DNA of 64,000 nt from Mesorhizobium caraganae. Lineage in GTDB: Bacteria > Pseudomonadota > Alphaproteobacteria > Rhizobiales > Rhizobiaceae. The notes beneath the pieces were generated by a model. It had not been told where the DNA came from and did no database searches. It saw only the letters and a program-made list of their open reading frames with translations. A program made the position numbers and the translations under genes. How positions within the stretch are numbered: the stretch's first letter is position 1; the number at the start of each line of letters is the position of its first letter. Location of the stretch: assembly GCF_016836705.1 (NCBI RefSeq), contig NZ_JAFCGY010000028.1, positions 1-64,000 of the forward strand. Direction: 5' to 3'. Positions 35,430-43,688 of the stretch are shown here, one piece after another.

Positions 35430-36359
35430 TTAGACCCGCTTTAGCCACATGTCGAAGCGCGGTCCCTCAACCACGGTCCGCGCCCTCAGAAGCCGCCATT
35501 CGGCATATTTGAAGAACTCGACATGCTTGCGCGGAGAGCGGGCAGCGCTGATGAAACCCCACAGCGCCCACATGAGATCATCCGCCGCTCCGTAGAGGCG
35601 CGCCCGCGCCAGCACCTGTGCATCTGGCCTTCCAGTGGCCATCTCGATCGCCAGAAGTGCCTCGCCGTCGAAGGGAAGCAGTTCGGCCAGAACGGTTCCG
35701 AGATCGTGCGCGGGGTCCGCCTGGCGCGCCCACTCGAAATCGACCAGCCTAACTGCATGGTCGTGCCCGACCATAACGTTGGACGATACTCCGTCCGCAT
35801 GACAGGGAACGGCGTCGACGCCCGCGGCGGCAATGGCCTCGGCGATGCGCTCGACAGCGGCCGAGACGGTGAGGACCGGCGCGGGAAGGATTACGTCCGG
35901 AGCATCGGCCAGTTGGCGATAGCCGGCAACCAAATCGAAAACGCTCCGGGTTTCCCGTAGCGGCGCAGCCTTGTGAAAGATACGCTTTGCCTTGAGCAGG
36001 TTCTCGAGGACCTGAGGCCGGCGCAGGACATCCGCGCGCCCCCAGGCCCATTCATCGCCGAGCGCCTCAAAAACCAGGATTGCGTTGACCGGATCGGCAT
36101 GCAGCAGTCGCGGCGCGATGTCGAGCTCACCCGCTTTGCGGCTGGCCTCCGCCGCGTGCTCGGCCATGATGAAATGCGCCATGTCGGCGCGCCGGCGTTT
36201 GACGAAGACCGGCTGACGGCCGTCCAGGAAGGCAAAGCAGCAATGGTTCTCCACGGCCCGGTGGATTGGCGACACGACGCCGCTGATTTCAGGTGAGAGG
36301 ACCGCGCCGGCAAGACCGATCGCGTCAAGCGCGGCCCTGACTGCGCTATCGTCCTGCAT
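35430..36359 (-). CDS. Choline-kinase-like phosphotransferase 1
   Basis: A 309-residue APH/choline-kinase-fold protein overlapping the M20 gene end by 14 bp. It has PVFVKRRRADMAHFIMAEHA (nucleotide lysine region), catalytic PCHADGVSSNVMV and metal-binding VRLVDFEWARQADPAHDLG. The Brenner asparagine region is changed (HAD, then SSN). The C-terminal FISAARSPRKHVEFFKYAEW matches kinase 2 in type. Two such kinases side by side suggest either a heteromeric enzyme or successive phosphorylation of related compounds. Confidence 0.78.
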   Translation of the reverse strand: MQDDSAVRAALDAIGLAGAVLSPEISGVVSPIHRAVENHCCFAFLDGRQPVFVKRRRADMAHFIMAEHAAEASRKAGELDIAPRLLHADPVNAILVFEALGDEWAWGRADVLRRPQVLENLLKAKRIFHKAAPLRETRSVFDLVAGYRQLADAPDVILPAPVLTVSAAVERIAEAIAAAGVDAVPCHADGVSSNVMVGHDHAVRLVDFEWARQADPAHDLGTVLAELLPFDGEALLAIEMATGRPDAQVLARARLYGAADDLMWALWGFISAARSPRKHVEFFKYAEWRLLRARTVVEGPRFDMWLKRV

Positions 36360-37614
36360 CGTACTCTCCCTCCACCAGGCGTCGCAGCGCCGCTTTGAGG
36401 ACAGTCACCCCGGCTTCCACGTCTTCCTGTTCCGTGAACTCATCGGGATGATGGGCGATGCCGCCGACACTCGGAATGAACAAAAGCGCGGAAGGAATGC
36501 CGCTGTTTTGCAACGCGACTGCATCGTGCCCGGCAACCGATCGCATCATCAGTGGAACAAAACCGCAGGCTTGCGCCGCGCTGTCGACGATCTCCAAGAG
36601 CCGACGATCCATGCTGGCTGGTGCCCTTAGCGTGTCGGCCACGACCTCCAGGCGCGTGCCCGTATCCGCGGCGGCCTTCTCGAATGCCGCCAACGCCACC
36701 TGGCCAGCCGTATGGAGTTCTTCAATGTCAGGGCCGCGCAATTCGAACCACACGCTCGCCCGTTCGACCACCACGTTCGGCGAGTTCGGCTCTATGACGA
36801 TGCGCGCGGCTGACCGCTGCAGATGGTGATGGCGTGCCGCGATTAAAGTTTCAAAGGCGGCGATGCCTTGCGCGGCGGCCAGAAGAGCATCACGGCGATC
36901 CGACATAGGCGTCGGGCCGGTATGCGCGGCTCGGCCGATCCATCTGACGGTTATCTTTCGCGCCGCCCACGTTCCCTCGACTATTCCGGTTTGGCGGCCC
37001 GCCTCGATAAGCTTCCGTCCCTGCTCGACGTGAAGTTCCACATAGGCTTCGGGGCGCGGCGGCACGGCACCGCTATCGCCATCAATGCCAATTGCGGCGA
37101 GAGCGTCCCGCAGGCTGGTAGCAGAACCGTCCCGAAGGCCTAGTGCCTCATGGAGAGAGAGGGCACCGGAGAAAACGGCGCTCCCCGTCAGGCTCGGCTG
37201 GAAACGAGCGCCTTCTTCATTTGTCCAATTCAAAATTGCCAGGTTCCGGCCTGGCTTGAATTGGCCGGTTCGAACCTCCTCATGGAGATCCAGCGCCACG
37301 GAGCCGGCGGCAAGCACGCCCAGCGTTCCGTCGAAGCGGCCGCCTCGTGGCTGCGTGTCCAGGTGAGAGCCCGCAAAAATCCAGGGCGCATTCTGGCCCG
37401 CCCACTCGAAGCAGGCGAACTGGTTGCCAACTGCATCGTGCGTGACCCGAGCGCCACCCTGTGCCATCCATTCAGCGAAGGCGCGCCGTGCCACTCCGTC
37501 CTCGGCGCTCGCCGCCAAGCGCGTGACGCCCTCTCCCGGCTGGCTGCCGATAGCGGAAATCTGATCGAAGATGGCGGTAAGATCCGGTCCCGGTCGCGTC
37601 CCGGTGCTAAGCAT
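36346..37614 (-). CDS. M20-family amidohydrolase (carbamoylase/allantoate type)
   Basis: A 422-residue binuclear-zinc hydrolase of the N-carbamoyl-L-amino-acid hydrolase/allantoate amidohydrolase group. Motifs: FAGSHLDTQPRGGRFDGTLG, LNWTNEEGARFQPSLTGS, ELHVEQGRKLIEAG, RAAHTGPTPMSDRRDA (dimer lid and substrate arginine region) and SVAGHDAVALQ, ending GGIAHHPDEFT. The start overlaps the DeoR stop by 8 bp. It hydrolyses an amide, carbamoyl or ureido group of an amino-acid-like compound, which would pair well with the amidase and peptide-type importer of the same operon. Confidence 0.87.
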   Translation of the reverse strand: MLSTGTRPGPDLTAIFDQISAIGSQPGEGVTRLAASAEDGVARRAFAEWMAQGGARVTHDAVGNQFACFEWAGQNAPWIFAGSHLDTQPRGGRFDGTLGVLAAGSVALDLHEEVRTGQFKPGRNLAILNWTNEEGARFQPSLTGSAVFSGALSLHEALGLRDGSATSLRDALAAIGIDGDSGAVPPRPEAYVELHVEQGRKLIEAGRQTGIVEGTWAARKITVRWIGRAAHTGPTPMSDRRDALLAAAQGIAAFETLIAARHHHLQRSAARIVIEPNSPNVVVERASVWFELRGPDIEELHTAGQVALAAFEKAAADTGTRLEVVADTLRAPASMDRRLLEIVDSAAQACGFVPLMMRSVAGHDAVALQNSGIPSALLFIPSVGGIAHHPDEFTEQEDVEAGVTVLKAALRRLVEGEYDAGR

Positions 37615-38365
37615 GGATGATCTCTAATTCTTCAGCCCGGACCGCTCCAAAGATGTTTTCCGGCGGACGCCGATCGGTGACGAGCGTGTTTACGCCTCCA
37701 AATGGGGCCGTGATCACGTTGCCAACTTTACCGAATTTCGAATGATCGGCGATCACGACGCTATGGGCGGTCTGCTTGAGGAGCACCTGGCGGATACGCG
37801 CCTCGTCCTCCTCGAAATCCATGAAGCCGTAGTCCGCGTTGATGGCGGCGGCCCCCATGAAGACCATGTCGAAGTGGAACTGCTGGATGTATGAGATCGT
37901 CTCGTAGCCAACGAGATCCTGCTCTATCGGACGCAAGCTTCCGGGCGTCATCTGTACCCGCACGCCGAAATGTTCGCAGGCTGCTTGAGCGATCCGCAGC
38001 GAATTGGTGTAAAGCTTAAGCTTCTTGAAGCCGACGAGGCGGCGGGCGAGCGCCAGCGTTGTCGTGCCCGTATCGAGGAAAATGACGCAATCGTCGCTGA
38101 TCAGCCCGCGCGCCATACCCGCGACCTCGTCCTTCTCAAGCGCGTTGAATTGGATACGCTCGGTGATCGGAGTGTCCGCGGTGCGGCCCGCCGGAATGGC
38201 GCCTCCATGCACCCGCCGCACGGTACCCTCGGCTTCGAGATCCTTCAGATCCCGCCGGATTGTTTCACCCGAAACTTTGAATTCCGCCGAAAGCTCGAGC
38301 ACGCTGACGCGCTGGTCGCGACCAAGCCGCTCAAGGATGACTTCCTTGCGGACCTCACTCGACAT
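37607..38365 (-). CDS. DeoR/GlpR-family regulator
   Basis: A 252-residue repressor. ATG 38365 (MSSEVRKEVILERLG) overlaps the ABC ATPase stop by 11 bp. The helix-turn-helix has RVSVLELSAEFKVSGETIRR and DLKDLEAEGTVRRVHGGA; the sensor domain has FLDTGTTTLALARRL, VFMGAAAINADYGFMDFEED and VVIADHSKFGK, the phosphosugar-type DeoR pocket. Since the operon encodes kinases, a phosphorylated intermediate is a reasonable inducer. Autoregulation of the operon is likely; direct-repeat sites near 45155 and 45489 are candidate targets. Confidence 0.87.
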   Translation of the reverse strand: MSSEVRKEVILERLGRDQRVSVLELSAEFKVSGETIRRDLKDLEAEGTVRRVHGGAIPAGRTADTPITERIQFNALEKDEVAGMARGLISDDCVIFLDTGTTTLALARRLVGFKKLKLYTNSLRIAQAACEHFGVRVQMTPGSLRPIEQDLVGYETISYIQQFHFDMVFMGAAAINADYGFMDFEEDEARIRQVLLKQTAHSVVIADHSKFGKVGNVITAPFGGVNTLVTDRRPPENIFGAVRAEELEIIHA

Positions 38366-40169
38366 CGGCGGTCTCCTTCTCATGCCTGTGCAGGCAGGCG
38401 GCGTAGTTGCCGCCGGCAAGCGCGAGCAGCGGCGGGTCGGTCTTCTGGCAATCGTTCTCAGCGCGCGGGCAGCGCGAACGGAACGAACAGCCAAGCGGCA
38501 GGTCGATCGGGCTCGGCGGCTCGCCGTCAAGCAGGTAGCGCGTATGCGGGAAATGATTGTGTTCCAGCGTCGGCATGGCGCTCAGCAGCGCGCGCGTATA
38601 GGGATGATGTGGTTGTTCGAACAGGGTCGTATTATCCGCGAGTTCGACGATGCGTCCAAGATACATGACGGCTATACGGTGGCACATGCGGCGCACAAGC
38701 GCGAGATCGTGCGAGATGAACACGTAGGAAAACCCGTAGGTCGCCTGAAGCCGGTTGAAGAGATCGAGAAGTTCCGCCTGCTCCACCTGGTCGAGCGCCG
38801 ACAGCGTCTCATCGAGGATCAGCAGGCGCGGCCTTAGCACCAGCGCTCGGGCGATGTTTATGCGCTGGCGTTGACCGGCACTGAGGCCCACCGGCAGCCG
38901 GTGGGCAAGTTCGGCATCGAGCCCTACCTCGATCATTGCTTCCTGAGCGCGCCGCGCGGCTTCAGCTCTATCGAAGCCGTGTATCAGGAGCGGCTCCTCG
39001 ATCATTCGCAAAAGCGGCATGCCGGCCGGAAGGGAGCCATAGGGATCCTGCAAGAGGAGTTGGAACGACTTGCGCATCTCGGTGAGCGAGTGCGCGGAAA
39101 GATGCGAGAGATCCTTGCCGAGAAAGGCGATACGGCCGCCGTCCGGCTGTTCCAGCCAGGCAAGAAGCCGGGTCAGGGTCGACTTGCCGCAACCGCTCTC
39201 GCCGACAATGCCGAAGTTTTCTCCGGCCTTGACTGTGAAGGAGACGCCCCGCACCGCCTGGACTTGGTTATAGGCGTTGAACGAACCACGCCGGCGCACG
39301 AAATAGGTACGGACCACATTGTCCACCTTGAGCACAGCCTCGCCGTCCGTCGCGGTCGGTGCCATTACATCCTTCCAGATTGGTGGAATGCGGGAGAGCA
39401 GGGTGCGCGTATAGGGTTGTCGCGGGTTTGCCGCAAGCTCTGACGTCAGTCCCTGTTCGACGATTTGGCCGCGCTGCATCACCAGCGTGCGCTCTGCCAG
39501 TTGCGCCACCACCGGCAACGACGAGGAGATGAACAGGAAGGCCGTGTTGAGGCTCTGCCGTAGACCATCGATAAGGCGAATGATCTGCGCAGCGACCGTC
39601 ACGTCAAGCGGCTGAGTGATGTTGTCGGCGATCACAAGCGAGGGGTCGGAGACGAGCGCGTCAACGATCATGACACGCTGCATCATGCCGCCCGAGAACT
39701 GGAACGGCGCCTCATGGAAGCGTGCGCTTGGCGAGGGGATACGGACGCGGCCGAAGAAGTCGAGGACTCTGTCGCGCGCCTCGGCTCGGCCGATCTCCGG
39801 CTGGACCGAACGCAGCTTTTCGACAATCTGCTGGCCGATCGGCAGCCGCGGGTCGAGCGATCCCATCGGGTTCGCCCCGATAAAACCGATACGATTGCCG
39901 CGCACTCGGGCAAGGGCGCGCGGGTCCAGGGAGAGGATGTCCCGCCCTTCGAAGACGACCTTGCCCGAGACGATTTCCAGGGGCGGAGCGATCGCGCGTA
40001 CCAGTGCGCGGGCCAGGACGGACTTGCCAGAGCCTGCCTCACCGACGAGGCCGAGAACTTCGCCTGGTTGCAAGGCGAAGCTGACATTGTCGACGATGCG
40101 CTTGATCCTGCCCTCCCGTTGGAGGTCAACGCCGAGATTGGAGACGGCAAGGATGGGGTCGCTCATCAT
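38355..40169 (-). CDS. Fused peptide-type ABC ATPase, first half degenerate
   Basis: About 604 residues with two OppD/OppF-type ATPase domains. ATG 40169 follows AGGAG; longer frames are artificial. Domain 1 keeps Walker A GEAGSGKS and signature FSGGMMQR, but has GFIGANP at the Q-loop, IADNITQPLDV at Walker B (Asn for the catalytic Glu) and FISSSLPVV at the switch (no His). Domain 2 is intact: GESGCGKS, LLLQDPYGSL, LSAGQRQR, LLILDETLSALD and FISHDLALV, with the C-terminal cysteine-rich oligopeptide motif CSFRSRCPRAENDC. One active and one structural site is the likely arrangement. The start overlaps the permease stop by 4 bp. Confidence 0.85.
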   Translation of the reverse strand: MMSDPILAVSNLGVDLQREGRIKRIVDNVSFALQPGEVLGLVGEAGSGKSVLARALVRAIAPPLEIVSGKVVFEGRDILSLDPRALARVRGNRIGFIGANPMGSLDPRLPIGQQIVEKLRSVQPEIGRAEARDRVLDFFGRVRIPSPSARFHEAPFQFSGGMMQRVMIVDALVSDPSLVIADNITQPLDVTVAAQIIRLIDGLRQSLNTAFLFISSSLPVVAQLAERTLVMQRGQIVEQGLTSELAANPRQPYTRTLLSRIPPIWKDVMAPTATDGEAVLKVDNVVRTYFVRRRGSFNAYNQVQAVRGVSFTVKAGENFGIVGESGCGKSTLTRLLAWLEQPDGGRIAFLGKDLSHLSAHSLTEMRKSFQLLLQDPYGSLPAGMPLLRMIEEPLLIHGFDRAEAARRAQEAMIEVGLDAELAHRLPVGLSAGQRQRINIARALVLRPRLLILDETLSALDQVEQAELLDLFNRLQATYGFSYVFISHDLALVRRMCHRIAVMYLGRIVELADNTTLFEQPHHPYTRALLSAMPTLEHNHFPHTRYLLDGEPPSPIDLPLGCSFRSRCPRAENDCQKTDPPLLALAGGNYAACLHRHEKETADVE

Positions 40170-41083
40170 GCTTCTCCTCTCAGCACCGCGTTGCGCGCGC
40201 GCTCGAGGGCCGAACCCATCAAGTTGAGGCAAGTGAGCGACACCAGCATGAAAAGGCCCGGCATGGTGGCGATCCACCACGCATTGAGCAGATATTTGCG
40301 CGCATCCGCGATCACGTTGCCGAAGGTGGGCGTCGGCGGCTGCACGCCAAGACCGAGAAAGCCCAGAATGGATTCGAAGATCATCATTCGGGCGATATCG
40401 AGCACGGCGACGAAGGCGATCGGCGGCAACACGACGGGCGCGACGAAGAGCACCATGATCCTGAGATCCGATGCGCCCAGCACCCGCTCGCCGAGCACAT
40501 AGCCACGATTGCGCTCGCCGAGCGCCACGGACCGGGCGACGCGGGCATAAAGCGGCCAGCCGGACAGACCGAGCACGAGAATGATGGCCGGCACGGTCGG
40601 GCGGGAGACGCCAAGGATGGTAATCGCAAGGATGATCATCGGGATCGAGAGTTGCGCGTCCGTCAGCCGCATGATCACGGCATCCACCCAGCCGCCGCGA
40701 AAGCCGGCATAAAGACCAAGGCTGCACCCGACGATGAACATAAGGATCACCGTGGTTAGACCGATGAGAAGGGAATAGCGCAGGCCCACCAAACAGCGCA
40801 TCAGGACGTCGCGACCGAGTTGATCCGTGCCGAGCAGATAGGGCCATCGCCACCCCTCTGCCGGAAACGGTGGCAGCAGCTTGGAACTGTAGGCAATCTT
40901 GATCGGGTCGATCGGGCTGATCAATGGCAGCAAGAACGAAAGCCCGACGAGCAGGACGAAACCGACAAAGCCGATGCGGAAGTCCATGCGCCCGACGGCG
41001 ATCTGGAGCATGCGGCGAGTCGGCGTGAGACCGCGTCTTGCAACGGTGCGTGGGGCGGCGCCCTGCTGAACGATATCGCTCAC
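40166..41083 (-). CDS. Peptide/nickel-type ABC permease, DppC-like
   Basis: A 305-residue inner-membrane permease with five to six helices. Typical motifs are YLLGTDQLGRDVLMRCLVG, RYSLLIGLTTVILM and the EAA-like loop RGYVLGERVLGASDLRI. The start is GTG 41083, one base after the stop of the partner permease. It imports a peptide- or opine-like solute together with the other subunits of this operon. Confidence 0.87.
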   Translation of the reverse strand: MSDIVQQGAAPRTVARRGLTPTRRMLQIAVGRMDFRIGFVGFVLLVGLSFLLPLISPIDPIKIAYSSKLLPPFPAEGWRWPYLLGTDQLGRDVLMRCLVGLRYSLLIGLTTVILMFIVGCSLGLYAGFRGGWVDAVIMRLTDAQLSIPMIILAITILGVSRPTVPAIILVLGLSGWPLYARVARSVALGERNRGYVLGERVLGASDLRIMVLFVAPVVLPPIAFVAVLDIARMMIFESILGFLGLGVQPPTPTFGNVIADARKYLLNAWWIATMPGLFMLVSLTCLNLMGSALERARNAVLRGEA

Positions 41084-41084
41084 A

Positions 41085-42065
41085 TCAGTACTCCAGCCTC
41101 GGGTCGATGGTCATCGCGATCAGGTCGACGAGGATGTTGATCGCCACGAACATCACGGAAATGAAGATCGCTATTCCCTGGATCAGCGGGAAATCGCGCT
41201 GCAGTACGGCATTGATCGTCAGGAGACCGAGACCGGGGTAGTCAAAGATGAACTCGACGACGAGAACACCGCCGAGCAACATACCCAATTGGACGCCGAG
41301 CAGGTTGACGAGAGGGATCGCCGCGTTGCCGAGCGCATGCAACAGGACCGTGCGGCTGCGTGTGAGGCCCCGGATCGGCGCAATCTGTATAAATTCCTCG
41401 CGCATCACTTGCGCCACCGACACGGTGAGCGTGCGCAAAATGAAAGGGATGATCTCTACAGCCAGCACGATTGCCGGCAGGATCGTGTAGCTGAAACCGC
41501 GATAGCCTATAGCCGGAAGCAGCTTCAATTTTACGGAAAGAAACAACGTCAACACGATGCCGAGCCAGAAGTTCGGTGTCGACACGCAGATCGACCCGAG
41601 GCCGAGCGCGAGCTTGTCCGGCCAGCGTCCAGGATGAAGGCCGCCGAGCGTGCCGAGCGGCACGGCCACCGACAAAGCAATGGCAAGCGAGAGGGCCGCG
41701 AGTTGGAGCGTCATCGGCAGCGTGCCAAGAATGAGATCGAGAACCTTGGCGCGGTCCTCCCTCGTGGAGTCGTCGAAGGCTGAACCGCCGAGACTGGCGC
41801 CGCTCTTTGGACGGACGAAGGACGTGCCGAGATCGCCCGTCGCGAGATCTGAAAGGTAAGACAGGAATTGGATCGGAATGGGTCGGTCAAGTCCCAACTC
41901 CTTCGCCTTCATGGCAACCACGGCGTCGGGGGCCATGCCGCCGACGATAAGCCGCGCAGGGTCTCCCGGCACCACACGCAGCAGCGTGAAGATGATGAAG
42001 ATGACGAGCAGGATGATCAGGCTCCCCTGCAGGAGCCTTCTCAACAAGAACGACAGAACGAACAT
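41085..42065 (-). CDS. Peptide/nickel-type ABC permease, DppB-like
   Basis: A 326-residue inner-membrane permease. Features: an N-terminal helix LLRRLLQGSLIILLVIFIIF, then LRVVPGDPARLIVGG, LSLAIALSVAVPLGTLGGLH, the EAA-type loop MREEFIQIAPIRGLTRSRTV and the C-terminal DPRLEY. The protein is in the second position of the transporter block, after the binding protein. Confidence 0.87.
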   Translation of the reverse strand: MFVLSFLLRRLLQGSLIILLVIFIIFTLLRVVPGDPARLIVGGMAPDAVVAMKAKELGLDRPIPIQFLSYLSDLATGDLGTSFVRPKSGASLGGSAFDDSTREDRAKVLDLILGTLPMTLQLAALSLAIALSVAVPLGTLGGLHPGRWPDKLALGLGSICVSTPNFWLGIVLTLFLSVKLKLLPAIGYRGFSYTILPAIVLAVEIIPFILRTLTVSVAQVMREEFIQIAPIRGLTRSRTVLLHALGNAAIPLVNLLGVQLGMLLGGVLVVEFIFDYPGLGLLTINAVLQRDFPLIQGIAIFISVMFVAINILVDLIAMTIDPRLEY

Positions 42066-42122
42066 CGGGTTCTCCTTGACCCCAGAGCGCGGCCGCGATC
42101 TCGCGCGGCCGCAGTTCGCAAA

Positions 42123-43688
42123 TCAGGCCAGAGTCGACTTGTTCGCGTCCATCATGCCGTTGGGATAGAAGTACATGCCGTCCAACCCATTGCGCATGGC
42201 GTGAATGAAGACGGACGTGAACAAGGACAGTGACGGCACCTTGTCGGCCAGCATTGGCATGACCTCGTTCTGGATCACTGCCTTTCGCTGCGCGGGATCC
42301 AGGGTGTTGCGCTCCTTGTCCAAGACTGCGTCCAGCTCTTTGTCCTCGATGCCGCAGATGCGCTTGGAGCTCGAATGGAAGTGGGTGCGCAGCACCAGAT
42401 CGGGCTCGGGCGAACCTGTCGACCACCCGCAGTCAATCATGTGGCCGGGACCGCCGCCTGGCCGATCGTAGAGCCGCTCATTCCAGGCCGCAACCTCCAT
42501 GACATTCAGCTTCACCGGGAACCCTTGGTCCTGGAGCATGGACGTGATGACCTCGCCATATTCCTTGGTCTTGGGATAGAAGCCGACCGAAGTGATGTAT
42601 TCGAGTTCAGGCAGGCCCTGCCCTTTCGGGAAACCGGCTTCAGCCAGGAGTTTCTGGCATTGATCCGGATCGAATTTGGGGTAGTTCGGCGTGTCGACAT
42701 AGCCGAACTTGACGGGCGATATCCAGGCATTGGAGGGGTGGCCCGAGACGCCGAGGATGTCGAGAATCACGGACCGGTCGATGGCATGGGCTGCTGCCTG
42801 GCGCAGCCGGACGTCGTTGAAGGGCGGCTTGGAGCAACGGAACCAGAGGTACTTGTTCTCGACCGACACCGCCTTGTGCAGCTTGAAGCCGCCGGCGTCC
42901 TCGATCGTCTTGACCTGCTCGGCTTCGAGGCGCTCGATGAGATCGGCTTCGCCGTTCAACAGCGCGAGCGTGCGCGTCGTCGCATCGCCGTTGAAGCTGA
43001 AGTTTATACCCGGAATGGTTGGCTTTCCGAGGTAGAAACCGTCGAAGGCTTCAAGAACGGTGGTATTGCCGTCCTGCTTCACGAACTTGAAACCGCCGGT
43101 GCCGTTCGGCCGGGCCGAAAGCGCCTTCTTGTCCGCAACGTCCTTCGCCGACATGATCGGCAGGAAGGCCGAGAGAAACCAGAAAAGGCTCGCGGGGTAG
43201 CCTGCCTTGTCGGTCTTGACGCGCGCGACATGCTCGCTGACGACTTCGACCTCGCAGGGACCTGGATACCATGCCGCCGGCCGGTCGGGCTGGCTGGCGT
43301 ATTCGAAAGTCGCCTTCACGTCCTCGGCGCCGAACGGCTTGCCGTCGTGGAAAGTCACACCCTCGCGCAGCTTGAATTCGAGCGTGTGCTCGTCGATCAG
43401 CTTCATGTCGGTCGCCAGTTCCATGACCAGCTCGTCGGACTTGCCCGGCTCCATCGGCGCCCGTGTGAGATAGCCGAATACGAAGCTCTCGAGATTGATC
43501 TGGGCCAACGTCGTGTGGGAGGATGGATCCCAATTGCCGGTCAGGTTTTCGGCCGACAGGAAATTGAGGACCTTTCCCGCCGCGGCATGTGCCGGGTCGA
43601 CCAGGAAGGACGTGTTGAGTACGGGCAAACCGGCCGCCACGCCGGCAAGCGCCGAACTTTTCAGAAATGTTCTCCTGCTGAATTCCAT
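42123..43688 (-). CDS. Family 5 ABC substrate-binding protein, Tat-type signal
   Basis: A 521-residue DppA/OppA-type periplasmic binding protein. The N-terminus MEFSRRTFLKSSALAGVAAG carries a twin-arginine motif followed by a hydrophobic stretch and AHAAAG cleavage region, so export is probably by Tat. Family motifs: LESFVFGYLTRAPMEPGKSD, FKLREGVTFHDGKPFGAEDV (family 5 signature) and AAAHAIDRSVILDIL. It should bind a peptide-, opine- or amide-like ligand. The start overlaps the amidase by 28 bp and has GGAGATATC upstream. Confidence 0.88.
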   Translation of the reverse strand: MEFSRRTFLKSSALAGVAAGLPVLNTSFLVDPAHAAAGKVLNFLSAENLTGNWDPSSHTTLAQINLESFVFGYLTRAPMEPGKSDELVMELATDMKLIDEHTLEFKLREGVTFHDGKPFGAEDVKATFEYASQPDRPAAWYPGPCEVEVVSEHVARVKTDKAGYPASLFWFLSAFLPIMSAKDVADKKALSARPNGTGGFKFVKQDGNTTVLEAFDGFYLGKPTIPGINFSFNGDATTRTLALLNGEADLIERLEAEQVKTIEDAGGFKLHKAVSVENKYLWFRCSKPPFNDVRLRQAAAHAIDRSVILDILGVSGHPSNAWISPVKFGYVDTPNYPKFDPDQCQKLLAEAGFPKGQGLPELEYITSVGFYPKTKEYGEVITSMLQDQGFPVKLNVMEVAAWNERLYDRPGGGPGHMIDCGWSTGSPEPDLVLRTHFHSSSKRICGIEDKELDAVLDKERNTLDPAQRKAVIQNEVMPMLADKVPSLSLFTSVFIHAMRNGLDGMYFYPNGMMDANKSTLA

